A model generated the notes under the pieces. It saw only the letters and a program-made list of their open reading frames with translations, was not told the origin of the DNA and did not search any database. This document shows, piece by piece, positions 34,019 through 44,952 of a stretch of 64,000 nucleotides of DNA (its first letter is position 1; the number at the start of each line of letters is the position of its first letter). The position numbers and the translations under genes are program-made. The stretch is from Phytophthora hibernalis (lineage: Eukaryota > Oomycota > Peronosporomycetes > Peronosporales > Peronosporaceae): contig JAAKBF010000071.1 of NCBI GenBank assembly GCA_012656075.1, positions 1-64,000 on the forward strand, given 5' to 3'.

Positions 34019-34399
34019 TCCAGACGTGCCTCCGAGTCTTCGGTGACCTCGGTTTCCGGTGCCTCACTGGTAATTACATCGCCGTCACCTCTGTCCGAGG
34101 ATTCGGACGTGGTTGGACCCTCACATTCCTCGGCTTCAATGTCCATTGCCATCATGTTCGAGGTTGCCAGCGTAACGGTTACTGTCGGTTGGCCGCACCG
34201 CTCGCCTGTGCGTGGCACTCTTCAACGCTCTGTAGACGGTCCACCCGATGCCCATCTTGGTGCGTTATCGGTCGGGAAAGAATCTTCCGCGGCGTCGGGT
34301 ATTCCCGCCGGTCGACTGCTGGTGGTTGACTGGTTAACCACCGCTCGTACAGCTTGCTTTCACGCTTCAGTAACGTGTCATCCCGACACTCGGCGTACG

Positions 34400-35110
34400 C
34401 TAGCACTTGCCATTCGTCGTACTTCGCCGATCGTAGCCGGGTGTAACCACGCCCCTGCCGGAGATCGCCACGTGGTACACCGATTCGTCGTTCGCACAGT
34501 GAGCAACTCTCGGTGACACATTAGTCAGCCGGATAATCGCTGGTTGTCCTCGCTGAAACTTCGTCACTGTCGGCACGAGATTCCCGACCCGGCGAATCCA
34601 CACCTCGTGAGTGTTCAGAGATGGGCGTCGTCGAGGTAGTTTCAACTCGTGCCACTCCCGTCCGGCGACTGACAAACCTTCGGTCGGGCCACCGGTCACT
34701 TGTTGACTGTATACCGGAGCGTCATCCGCGTTCTGGAACTTCACCAAGGGAACCATAACTTCATCCGGTAACCGGGCCGTACCATGGAACAAATCTAACC
34801 GCACTCCAACTGGTATCATGAAGTCCGTTCCGAGGACTACATCGACTCCTGCGCTATGATTCATAATCCACAACTCGAATTCTTACACTCGATCCCACCC
34901 GAGGGTGATCTTAACGAGTGCTCGGCGGCGTGTCTCCATCACCCCTGGATTGATTCATCTAACCTCCAGACTACGACCGTGGTCTGAAACCTCCCGCACG
35001 CGTAGTTTCTTCGCATAGGAAGCTGATATCACGCTCACATTCGCTCCAGTGTCGAGAAGAATCCTCGTTCGTGCGTCATCCACTGCCCCGTTTACCATGG
35101 CACGCAATCA
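34400..35110 (-). pseudogene. Gypsy aspartic protease region
   Basis: From about 35100 the minus strand reads VNGAVDDARTRILLDTGANV, with the retroviral-type active site DTGAN near 35060-35045. SDHGRSLEVR follows, then an in-frame TGA near 34957, METRRRALVKITLGWD, and a TAA near 34888. After that comes the open block 34873-34400 (NHSAGVDVVLGTDFMIPVG, LFHGTARLPDEVMVPLVKF). It would cleave the gag-pol polyprotein. The homologous block is repeated at 20641-21356 on the + strand. The region 34399-34019 links it to RT and is broken. Confidence 0.75.
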
Positions 35111-35449
35111 CTTCCTCTTGTCGTAGCGTTGGGACGATCACCACCCCATCCTCTCACCAGACAACAACTTGATTGCCTGGCCGAGACTTCGGGGCTCGCG
35201 CTCGTTCACAGCCATACTCGCGATTGAAGCCTCGGTAACCGTGCCAGTAGCTTCCTTCGCACATTTCACATTCACTTCACTCTCACCGAGGCTTGTGCCT
35301 CTCTCTTCTCTATTTTCCGTCGATTTCACATAATCCGTATTCAAGTCATCAGGCCGTTTGCACGAACCCGTGAACGCAAACAAATAGTCGGCGTCCAGCG
35401 CAGGCTCGGCTAACTGTGGCAGCCCGATTGGGACCAACCAAGTTTCAGT

Positions 35450-37861
35450 TGACGGGCTGCCTAGTTTAAATGACTCCCATACACCAATTCTTGAAGTTCT
35501 GGCGAGAGGTCTTTCTTCTCCACCTTTGCCTTCAGAAGAGACGCTAGCTCGTTGAATGCTTCGCACGTTCCCGCGACGTGGACTTGCTTGCCCATCTTGC
35601 ACCTCTTGAAACAATAGTGTGCAGAGTGCGGAGCCCACCACAGGCAGCACACGGGCCATATTATCGGCGTCCGCCTTGACCTCAGTTGTCTCGGTTGTCT
35701 CGGTCGTGCGGGTATTGGTTATTCCCAGCCCTCGGCCGGCGATTGTCAGCTCGAGCGAACGTTCCCTCGGCGGCGTGACGACGCTCTGAATCGTTCGCGG
35801 CAGCCACATGACCGTGATCTTCATCCGACGCATATTCGTCGTCCGAGTACCTTTCCGAGCCTCGGTCCCCTGCTAGGGTAGTACTCCGGGTCGTAACCCT
35901 CGGTATCATCATACCCTCCATTCGATGCCTCTGCAGGGTCCCTCGCGGGTCGACCGAGCCGTCCACATTCAACGCAGCGACCATGTCCGTCAGTGTTTCA
36001 GCTAGAGTGATCCTCGGTCGGTATTGACGATCGTCTCGACGTCGGTTGTCATCCCGGTACCGTCTTCCCGACGACGACCATCATCTCGGTCACGCCGGTA
36101 GGTCTTCCGCGAGTCCTCGGCGCGTCCATCTTCACGGCGACGACTATCATCCTCGCCTTTGTGACGTCGCACCGAGGACTCGCGTCCCTTTTTCCGCTCG
36201 CGACGTCGGAGGATATCATTTATCATGTCTTCCAAGTCGTGAATATTCTTGACCCGCACGTGACACAAACGTTCTTCCAAGGCTCGGTCTTCGCACGTAT
36301 CGAGAAAATGTTCCACATGATTCTTGACCTCACGACCGCCGTGCTCAAATTGCACCCCGGCGTTCCTGGCGTAGCCGTTTAGCCGGTTCAGATAGTCGCA
36401 AACATGCTCCTTCTCTTCACGCCTCGCCGAGTAGTACCGTGCTTTCGCCGATTGATTAAATCGGGAACAGTAGTACTTGATGAACGCATCACTCAACAAT
36501 TTCCACGTTCGTCTCGTCTTCCGCGGTAGTTGTCGGTACCAATGCAGGGCGCCATCTTGGAGGCTCAACTCGAACGCCATGCACCATTCATTCGGTGGCG
36601 TATGTATTCCTTTCATCTCATAGATGAAGGCTCGGAGACATTGCATTGACTTCTCGCTCTTGACGCGGAGGCCGAGATAGGTTTTGATGTTCCCCAACGG
36701 TAAGTGCGTGGCGATTTCAAGCCTCGGTGTGGAACTCTCGTTCTCCATCGCGCTGAGCTCACAGATTTGGCGTGCCCATTCTCCAGGCACATCACCCCAT
36801 TGGTCTTCAACGTCGAACGAGTCGTTCCGAGGAGTCATCGTGCGTATCGAAGCGTCGGTTCGTCGTCCGACCTATACTCCGGCCCGCCGTCGGAGCGGTC
36901 CATGTACTCTCGGAGCCGTTTGCCAGCCGCTCTGTACGGTCCGCTGACCGAGGCGTTACCATGTGTGAATCTTGAAAGTACGCCGAAGCGGCCCCTTCGC
37001 CGAGAACACACCCGCCCCGACCAACTTCTCTGGCGGACGCCCCGGAGTTGTCGGTAGCGGGATTCTCGATGTATCCAGCCCCTCGGTCGTGTGTGGGAGG
37101 CTCGTCCGACGGTTAGAGCCCGACTCAGGCACACCGAAGACCGTCCGGAGCTTCTGCTTCCACTCACGTAACGAAAACGCGGCTTCCTCGATCGTCCAAC
37201 CTTGAAGGTCGGCCTCGGTGGGTAGCGCTTGAGGCTCGCAGCCCATAGCTCGGAACAGTTGTACCGTATCCTCGGCCACCTGTTGGATGTTCCACGAATT
37301 CACCGGGACAACTAATTCTGCCCCGAGTTCCATCCACAAGGCTTGTCGAATTGATGTTGGCGCAAAGGCCCGCATCCACTTGCTCTTCGTCATCGTCACC
37401 TCCATGCATCTTCCCAAAACCTTGTTGGCAGTCGAGTGTCCCCATTAACTGCAGGCCGACTGCCGGTCGACCGAGAACTCGCGCCCTCGGTCATCGTCAG
37501 CGATCGGAGATCGCCGAGTCCATATTCGTTGCCCTCGTGAGCTGGTTCAGGACCAGCCACTTCGTCCAACTCCTCGGTGAGGTTTCGCGTGAGCGACATC
37601 ACCCCTCCGCTACATCCTGCTGAGACGGTGGCGGCTTCCAAAACCTCGGACATCGCTGTCGCTTCTTCCAGATATTCGTCTTCTTCATCTTCTTTTGCTT
37701 CAGAGTAGTCCATCCTCTCGTCGATGCTGTCCGAACGCTCGTTGATCGAATCCAAAGTACTTGGGGTCGCGAGTGTTGGACCAGGCCTCACCGAACCCTC
37801 GGTGGGCCCTCCGCTCTTAATCGGCATTTCTGGTACCGCTGACTTCGCTCCTCTCGCCATC
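35450..37861 (-). pseudogene. Gypsy gag polyprotein region
   Basis: Begins at ATG 37861 (MARGAKSAVPEMPIKSGG), about 90 bp inside the primer site. An acidic Ser-rich N-terminus breaks frame near 37400, and the next part (37417-36956) carries RQALWMELGAELVVPVNSWN. The capsid-type domain (36838-36002) has WCMAFELSLQDGALHWYRQL and FIKYYCSRFNQSAKARYYSARR followed by an Arg/Asp-rich tail. After another frame change a Cys-rich knuckle (CAACGG, then AHYCFKRCKMGKQVH and CEAFNEL) lies at about 35640-35530. This nucleocapsid pattern is familiar from Phytophthora Gypsy elements. It packages the RNA. Confidence 0.8.
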
Positions 37862-37951
37862 TTCTCTCTTCTTCTTCTCTTGTCTTCTCCCGAATGCTCG
37901 TTAGGGTAAGAACCTATATACAACCAAGCCACACAGAAAGTCACTCCCAAT

Positions 37952-37968
37952 CCCGGGTCGCGGCACCA
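37952..37968 (-). promoter_or_regulatory. tRNA primer binding site
   Basis: On the - strand TGGTGCCGCGACCCGGG lies two bases after the LTR end (CACGACA-AC). Its complement ends CACCA, as a tRNA 3' end with CCA should. It fixes the orientation of the element: LTR to the right, gag-pol running left. Confidence 0.75.
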
Positions 37969-37970
37969 GT

Positions 37971-38043
37971 TGTCGTGTAGGACCACGCAGAAATTCTCAC
38001 TACCAAATGGTATGAGTCCCACCAACAACACTCGCTTCCCCTT
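37971..38043 (-). repeat. 5' LTR stub
   Basis: 73 bp matching 23462-23534 with about 3 differences. At 38044 similarity ends abruptly, so most of the 5' LTR (its promoter) is gone, replaced by MULE-associated sequence. The element therefore cannot start its own genomic RNA from this LTR. Confidence 0.8.
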
Positions 38044-38163
38044 CGCAATTTTTCCTCGAACGATCTGGAGCTCATGGGTCACAGTGCACCACAGTGAGTC
38101 GGCGTGGAGTTCACCCCGAGTTGCTTGATGAAGTAGATGCCCTGTTAAATATGGGGTGGGGTC

Positions 38164-40070
38164 ATGCAGCTTCGAACAATGCTGAATCATCGGTACCGTG
38201 ATCAGCCTAGACTCCTCCGCATGGTGCCGACTAGCAAACAACTAGAGAATCGGAAAGCATTTCTCGTTCGCAGCTCTGCAAATGGATGGGACATCTCGAA
38301 CCACGTGACCTTCACTGCGTGGGTCACTGCGTGGGCAAGCAACCGAATGTGCACGTCCCGCTCGCAGTTCATGGCTGTTGAGGACGCTGCTGACAGGATG
38401 GATGAGATGCTAGTTTTGGATGCTTTCAGTTTTGACGGCCAAACAGTAGGTGACGGCACGTCATTCGGTGTAGTGGTTACAACTCGGCGAGGCTTCAGGA
38501 ACGTTCTCTCTTCGGTAAGAGATCAGCCGGGCTCTCTACTCTGTGCTACCGATGGAACCTACAAGCTCCATTTCGGCGGCTGGACTGTCGTTGACTGTGG
38601 CTCCGTTGGATTGAGCTGGTCACGCGGCAAATATGTGCACCGCTTTATTCCGTGGGTGTACATGTTCGTCAGAACGAAGTCTAAGGCTGCGTACACGAGA
38701 ATGTTTGAGGTCGTCTGCGATCGAGCAATGACGTTTCTCGGGGTGGAGGTGCAAGTATCGTTTGGGAGTCTTGATCATTCTGAGGCCATCGCTGCAGCTT
38801 TCATTGAGGTATGGCCTGAAGATACTCTCACTACCTGCTGGTCGCACATGGCTCGAAACTCACGGCAGAAGAAGACGCTACTAGTGAACGCAGACATGTA
38901 CGCAGAGATGATACGACCTGTAATCGATCTCCTCCGATCCGCCCGTACCCACAAGCAATTTGTCAAGCTCGCCACAGTGATAACCCAGCACTGGATTTCG
39001 CAAGGCGAGGAGGCGTATGCTAGCTGGTTCACATAAGTGTACTTGGGTGAGCGCTGGAATCGCTGGCATATCAACGGTGCTGGTGTGGGTGGAGTACTGC
39101 CTTCTCAACAAGGGATTGAGTCGCACCACAGCGGGATTAAGAAGACCTGCGTGCCCAGCTCGCGGGCGTCAACAAATGGAGTGTTGCGAGGAATTCTGCC
39201 GAGAATCCTCCGGAACGACGGCGAGAACTTGTGCCCCGAAAAGGTTGCTCAGTTCTGTGAAGGCCCCGTTCCTCCAGAGATGATGGCTAAAGCTGAGGTG
39301 CTAGTTGGGACATAGCGCAACTACAGACTGGTTCACAAAGGAAGAGGGCGTCACAAGCGCCTTGAAGCTGTCCTCTTCAACGTGAGCAAGCATATGGTTG
39401 GTGGTCAGGGTATACTGGGAGCTGACGTTGATGATGAAAGAGCGACAAAGTTTCTGCATTCACTCAATGGTCGATTCCCTCGTGGAATCAAAACAGCAGA
39501 ATTGGAGTTTGAGCTGCTCTCGCTGCACAGAGTACTGGTGAAACAGCCAAATTACCCCCTCCCTTTGATATTCTACCCATCTGGCATGCTGAGAGTATCG
39601 AGCGCCTGCGAAGTTTTCTACACTGTACGTGCGAGGGATTTATCCGCTCGGGTTGGGTATGCTCGCACGTTCTGGCGGTGCTGTCGCTGTTGGGTCTCTT
39701 AGATTTGAGAGCTGCGATGGCAGGTATGCCGGTGAGACGCACTCCAGGAAGACCGCCGACGAGGACTTCTGCGCTCAGAAGAGAGAACACGGAGGAAAGC
39801 TTCTACGAAGTTGACAGACTCGTGCGGCTTTTTCTCAGGCAATCTGGCCAGCCTCTTCAATGGAAAGTAGTGGGTGAGCTCAACGTAGCCATGGCCCAAA
39901 CAGACGAAGCTAGCTCTGTCATTGGGGAGGTGATTGGCCTTCGCCTTTCAGACGGGGTGTACAAGTGGTCAGTACTTTTTGGCGGCGGGTCTGTGACCGA
40001 CTACGAAGCAGAGCAACTAGCAAGAGCTGTTAACCGAGCTCACGACATTGGAGTGAGAGTCACCAACTAG
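38164..40070 (+). pseudogene. MULE transposase pseudogene with SWIM zinc finger
   Basis: One frame runs from ATG 38164 through LENRKAFLV, SSVRDQPGSLLCATDGTYKL (first catalytic Asp at 38551-38553), RKYVHRFIPWVYMF, SFGSLDHSEAIAAAF (Asp at 38773) and TCWSHMARN. It has in-frame stops at 39034-39036 and 39313-39315. After a frame change near 39550, at a CCCCC run, the C-terminus reads LHCTCEGFIRSGWVCSHVLAV. This is a SWIM finger (CxC...CxH, 39624-39668), and an open tail follows to 40070. Length (about 635 codons) and domain order fit Mutator-like transposases. Only three lesions make it a young pseudogene. Element ends and target duplications were not found. The start may lie upstream, in the 120 bp before 38164. 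Confidence 0.8.
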
Positions 40071-40665
40071 GAGCAACACTCGAAAACGTCATGTTGCATC
40101 TGTAGATTATTGTGTTAGAGGCTAGACGTATCGAGCGCTTCGGGTGCTGAGAAGTAGGGACCTGCTATCCGTCTCATCTACCTTTCATTATACATGTGAA
40201 ATGACTATGCTCTAATATGTTATACAGTATTAGAAGCTCACTATAGTCTACAATTGTTCAAATCCAATTAATTCGCACAATGTCAGCCAAGGAAGGCTTC
40301 AAAAACAAACATTTCCCTATATTTTCTTAATATATATACCACCAATACAGTATGCATTCCAGATTACGAAAAATATTCCTGTTGAAATATCGCTTATATT
40401 GATGGAGAGATCCCACATGGAAAAATGACTTCAACATGTAACTCTTCAACGAGTTGAAGTTGAGTACGTCTGTCAGTCACCTCACAAAATGGCCCTGCTA
40501 CGCGAAACTATTCAGGCGCATATTCGGTTCAGCAGGTAACAGGTCGTCCTACAGTTGCGAACCAACTAACAGCTCACCAGTACTGACAGCAGGCGACCAG
40601 GGGCCACAGGTACTTAACAGGCGAGTAGTGCTGGAACAACAGATAATAATTAGCTCCCATAACAG
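40071..40665. other. Unassigned AT-richer interval
   Basis: Nothing recognised. A 72-codon open stretch (40454-40672) has no clear domain. Confidence 0.35.
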
Positions 40666-41130
40666 ATGGTGATGAAGGGAGCTCTTGATCTTAAACAAAA
40701 GTACACCCGACACAACGCTATGGACATCATACCCTCGGTGATGAACAAGCTCAACATCAACAAGAAGACAGGGTGTACCCGGGATGTTCTACCACAGTCG
40801 GACACGATGTACAACGTCGAACGAAAAATGGTCTCTATCGTGTGGTAAATCTTGAAGCCAATCAGTGCACATGCGGGTTATGGGTGGAATACTAGTATCC
40901 GTGCGTACACGCATGCGCTGCCTTACAGAAGCTACACTTGTCGGTACTCACGTCAGTCGCTCCATATTACCGATATGGATGCCCAATCCATATTCGCGAA
41001 CGCGCTCGCGCCCATTGAAATCGAGCCCGCGGTCTCTGATGAGACTACAGAACCTCCACACCTCCACCCAAGTACAACCGAGTGGGACGCCCAAAACAAA
41101 ACACAAGAGTTCGAAGTCGCGGAGAAGTGA
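40666..41130 (+). pseudogene. Second MULE remnant, C-terminal SWIM region
   Basis: Reads LKQKYTRHNAMDIIPSVMNK, then after a frame slip at AAAAA (near 40828) VVNLEANQCTCGLWVEY, a stop, and YPCVHACAAL. This is a SWIM zinc finger (CxC at 40866-40874, CxH near 40903). It is followed by PYYRYG and, in another frame, SIFANALAPIEIEP and TTEPPHLHPST. This order (SVMNKL...VNL..CTCG...PCxHACA...PYY) is typical of another oomycete MULE lineage, different from the one at 38.2-40.1 kb. Only the last quarter of the transposase remains. Confidence 0.65.
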
Positions 41131-41989
41131 TTCCAGAGGATTCGCCGATTGTTTGTTCGCGATGCCACAAGCGAGGATACAACATCCGCACATTCGAAGG
41201 AAGACAAGTTCTAAACTAACGACGCCAAGCACGGTACCAAAAACTGAAAGCTCGAAAACGTTCAGCGACAACGAACACAAAAACGAGGAAACTTAGTTCT
41301 GCAGCAAGCTCGTTGCATATATAATCAGAAAGATCGTAGGTACATTAGCGGCTAATATGTTCCTTATATTTCTTGATCAACAGTAACTCGAATGTATGCA
41401 CGAGATCTGATTTAAGTCCACGTCCTAACACTCGTTGTAAAACTTCATGTCCTTGAATAGTGTCTGCAACACCTTGTTCTTTTTATCGGGATGTTAATCT
41501 GGAGATTCTCCACCTCTTCACTGTTGGCGTACACACGCACGCAGAACTAGTGTCCAGTAGTTCCACATTGCCCTTCTCGTTGGCGCACATCAGAATCCCA
41601 CCCAAGTAGTGCGCGCTTTACTATCGTCTTATGATATATCCGACTTGTACGTGGTGGTGGGAGTCGAACTTGACGGTTGTGAGCTGAAGAACATAATGCG
41701 CAGTAGTAGACAACTTGGAAATGGCCGGTTATGTTTGTCCACCTGGCCGAAAAGCAACCTCCTGACCGAATAGCAATTGCTCATTCTCAAAGGCTTGACC
41801 GAATAGCAATTACCCACCCGTTTACCTGACCGATTTGCAATTTCCCGTTAACATAACGTTATTTGGGAGAAACTTGGACAGCACTATTTAGTTACGAGTG
41901 CTTTTACTGAAAGGTGTAGGTTAACATTAATTTGGGCCTGGATCTGGACATTTGGGAGCGAATTTTGGGAACGCTCGACACATTCGACT
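41131..41989. other. Intergenic interval before the NAA38-like gene
   Basis: No gene recognised. A degenerate phrase TGACCGA(A/T)TAGCAATT repeats at about 41763, 41798 and 41828 in 41760-41850. It might belong to the promoter region of the next gene or to an old repeat. Confidence 0.35.
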
Positions 41990-42391
41990 ATGCTGTCACT
42001 AAACGGGCAGCCGCAGGTGATGTTGCATGTGGACAAGGAAAGCGACGCGGAGCAGAAGCAGCGCGAGGGACCCGCAACGCCGGTGGGCGAGCCGACGCTG
42101 GCGCTCATGAAGCTTCTGGGGTCGCTCGTGCGTCTGCGCATCTCGGACGGGCGCGTGGTCGTAGGCCGCTTCCACTGCTTGGACAAGCAGCAGAACGTGA
42201 TCCTCAAGGACGCGCGCGAGTTTTCGCCCACGCGTGCTGGAAGCGGCAAGAGCAGCAAGGAGAAGGCGCAGGCTCGGGACCAGGATGAGGAGGCGCGCTT
42301 CGCCGCCGCGCTGTTGCCTCCGGGCAGCCGCGCGCTCGGTATGACGCTCGTGCCCGGCAAGCACATTGTGTACATGAAGGTGCAGAGCTGA
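41990..42391 (+). CDS. NAA38: LSM-domain protein, NatC auxiliary subunit NAA38-like
   Basis: An intact 133-residue protein. Residues 41-78 form the Sm1 part of an LSM fold (LLGSLVRLRISDGRVVVGRF and CLDKQQNVILKDAREF). Residues 79-112 are a charged linker (GSGKSSKEKAQARDQDEE), and residues 115-131 are the Sm2 part (RALGMTLVPGKHIVYMKVQ). The phrases NVILxxAxEF and RxLGxxxVPGxHIV are typical of LSMD1/NAA38. In other eukaryotes that protein is a small subunit of the NatC N-terminal acetyltransferase (with NAA30 and NAA35) acting on ribosomes. An alternative is an ordinary Sm-like RNA-binding protein. The ATG at 41990 is the first in frame. A second Met at residue 11 is possible. No intron. It converges with the gene at 42424, 32 bp away. 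Confidence 0.85.
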   Translation: MLSLNGQPQVMLHVDKESDAEQKQREGPATPVGEPTLALMKLLGSLVRLRISDGRVVVGRFHCLDKQQNVILKDAREFSPTRAGSGKSSKEKAQARDQDEEARFAAALLPPGSRALGMTLVPGKHIVYMKVQS

Positions 42392-42423
42392 AGGTGTAGA
42401 CAGGGTAGGTATACAGAGCTCGG

Positions 42424-44952
42424 TTACAGTCGGTTGTCCTCCAGAATCTGCGCTTCTTTCTCATCGATGAACGTGTCCACGTTGGTGATCATCTCTTCGA
42501 CGAGTCGACACACGGCGACGACGTCTTGTTTAGTGTCGTTGACTTGAAGATATTTGGTCTGGGGGCGCAGGATGAATTCGGCAAAGAGGTGCGCAAGTCT
42601 CGCGGCGTCCATCTCGTTCTTGGAAGAGTACACGTTGACGTCGTTCAGGTGAAAGAGCAGGCACGCCAGCATTGTTCTGCAGCAAGTAGAGATGACAAAA
42701 TACAGATATTAGTGGCCCACGTAACTGGGTACCTCGCAACGAAGCAGGACGTACAAGTTCTTCTTGGGCAGATTGTCCAGCAGCGCGCGAAGATTTCTGC
42801 GAAGGTCAAAGGTGCGGTCTGCGCCTCACGCGCCAGTGCGATAAAGTCCTCGTACATCGCAAATGGGATCAGAGGCTGCTCGAGCTGCGTCAGCCACAGC
42901 CGCACGGTCGCGCCAGCCGTATAAGCATCCAAACGCTCCACAAGTTCGTCCTTGGTCGGCTTTCGAGTCACCGACTTGCCTGCAAATTCATTCAAGAACT
43001 TCAGGGTCACCTAATAAGCAACGCCCACAGGAAGTTAGTTGCGCGCTGAAAAAGAGCAGGGTATATGCATGAGCTTACCCGTAGCTTAGACGCATCGGAC
43101 TCGATTTCGTAGAACCGCTCTGTCTCGATACCCGGCGTCGAGTCGAAGATGAAATTAATGGCGTAGATAACCGCCTTCGGTACGTCTTCTCCAGGACACA
43201 GTTGTACAGATGACTCCGTATCCAGAGCGCTTGATTGCTGTCGTGCAACGACTCGAGGCTTTTAGCTCTGCCACTTGCATTCGTGGCTGAAGTTGCACCT
43301 GTATTCTCGGCTGGAGAGCCCACATCGGGCCGTGGACTGTTGGCACTGCGCGTTAGCAGCGAGTCCAACATGTTCACCCAGGCCACCGTGACCTGAGGTG
43401 AGTCGGCAACTAGACTGTAGACACGAGTCGAACGTGGAGTTCCACTTTTTCTTGTTGCTTTGCGGGAGTAGAGACAATCGCAGCCGCCGTTTCGTTGTTG
43501 GGGTTTGTGATGATGTTGCTGCTGCTGTTTCCATTCTCTTCGTCGGACGAAACGTAGTCGTCGGCATAGTGTGTGCCCCAACTATTTCGGCAGGTGATGT
43601 CGAAGCGGCAGCCTTTGTACTTCGGGTGGCTGAGTTTACCGATGCGTTGAATAAGTCGTAAAGAAATTGATCCGATCTCGCCCAGCGGAATGGGACCCCA
43701 GGCAGACTGAACGACGTCAGCATAGTAGCGCACCTCGTTTGACCGCGCGTACAGAACGAAGTAGCGCGAGTTCCACTTCTTAAGCCCTTTAATTCCACGG
43801 CGTTGTTTCTGACGCAGCCATCCTTCTAACAAAACCCCACTGCCAGGTCTTCCGGGGAAAGCCCCGGTACTTTATGTAGACCGGGGCTCAAGACTTCATC
43901 GTTGGTGCTAATCGCAAGTCTGGGAGATCCACTGTACTCCGAAACACTTGCGGAGTGCTTTAGTCGATCCGTGCGACGATTTATGATGACTACAGGAGTA
44001 TTTCCGGGACCACCTGTTTGCACTTCCGTTGGCCGCCCACTGCGAGTATTGCCAACTGCAGGAGGTTCCGACGTCGAGTGCTCCGAGGCTGATGGCGTTC
44101 CTCGACCTGCTTTGCCAGTGGCGGGGCTACTCGCGGCAGGAGACTCTGGGGTTCCAGCACCGTTTCCCTTGGCTTTTCCACCGAATGGCGACATGGCTCG
44201 CGTTTTCGTCATAAGCTTCAGCACGCTCGCTTTTTCTTCGCAACATCCCGTGAGACTTGCGGCTTTGGTGACGGAGCCTCTTTACCACTTTCATCCGACT
44301 CGTTACCACCCGTGCTCGCCCTCTCGTTGCGATCCGCTAGTCGCTTCAGCTTAGGTCGCCCTTTCTTCGCAGGTGGCTGTGCGTCTTCGTCCCCTTTCTT
44401 AGTGGACGGGCCAATCATAGAACCAGCGATGTACACGTCCAGATCCGAGCCTTCCTCATCTTCGTCGATATTGACCTCTTTCGTCTCCTCCTCCACGGGC
44501 TTATTTTTGTTCGTCTTCTCGTCTTCTTCTTCGTCCGAGTCGCTGTACCATTTCCTGCCAGCGCCCCACTTGGTAGAGGACGCAGTGCGGCTGCTCTGGC
44601 TGCGTGATACCGACCCAAACCTTTTTTCTTGGGTTTCTCCTGTTTTGGGGAGACTCCTCCGCCTTCTTCTTCTGCCCCAATGTATGAGCTTCCATCTCAG
44701 CACCGCCGTGTTCGCTCACAGCCTTAGGGACGATAGCGCCGCCTACCTCGGAAGAGCTCGAGGATCGCAGTGAACTGGCGTTCGAACGACTGACTGTCGC
44801 CTGTTTCGCTGCATTTCGACGCACGTCTCCGCCCAGAGGGGACCCGTCGTCCGAGCTGTCGCTCAGCATCTCCCCACACGCTCATCTCCTCCACCCTTTG
44901 TCCTGACATTGCCGCCGCCGCGGCGGAAGCGCGAGCCGAACGAAGTCGCCAT
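42424..44952 (-). CDS. PH-RhoGAP protein, with several frame breaks at homopolymers
   Basis: Minus strand, host-like. Candidate start ATG 44952 (MATSFGSRFRRGGG). A long Ser/Lys/Glu-rich N-terminus follows (YSDSDEEEDE, KKGRPKLKRLADRNER), then a Ser/Pro part (44224-43840). The PH domain starts LLEGWLRQKQRRG at about 43836 and ends VTVAWVNMLDSLL near 43365. The RhoGAP domain begins VPKAVIYAINFIFDSTPG, is split by a 68-bp intron (43078-43011, GTAAGC...TTAG), continues TLKFLNEFAGK and EQPLIPFAMYEDF, and ends in MLACLLFHLNDV...LFAEFILRPQ. Stop at 42424. RhoGAPs switch off Rho-type GTPases; PH binds phosphoinositides. Breaks near 44875, 44625, 44230, 43833, 43450, 43260 and 42815 look like homopolymer errors (see findings). 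The part right of 44218 might be a separate gene. A second intron near 42737-42670 is likely (GTACCC...TGCAG). Confidence 0.75.
43011..43078 (-). other. Intron in the PH-RhoGAP gene
   Basis: GTAAGC donor and TTATTAG acceptor, 68 bp, with a TTTTTC tract inside. It joins SDASKLR to VTLKFLNEF in phase 0 within the RhoGAP domain. Its size is typical of oomycete introns. Confidence 0.75.

Larger units (their letters stand above)
23462..38043 (-). mobile_element. Large Ty3/Gypsy (chromodomain) element with antisense accessory ORF
   Basis: The best-preserved retroelement, transcribed on the - strand. In its own order it has a 5' LTR stub (38043-37971), a tRNA primer site (37968-37952), gag (37861 to about 35450), an aspartic protease (LLDTGAN near 35060), RT (34018-33000), RNase H (to about 32000), integrase (31519-30300) and a chromodomain-like end (to 29816). 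A spacer follows, then a + strand accessory ORF (28878-24415), a purine-rich tract (24360-24349) and the 3' LTR (24348-23462). Insertions inside it include a hAT remnant (25989-27011) and a duplicated RNase H piece (about 29079-29508). Stops and frame changes make it defective. Confidence 0.85.

Noticed and set aside
37396..38241. 281-codon minus-strand frame starting in the MULE region
   Set aside because: It runs through the primer site and LTR stub; only the part from ATG 37861 is gag.
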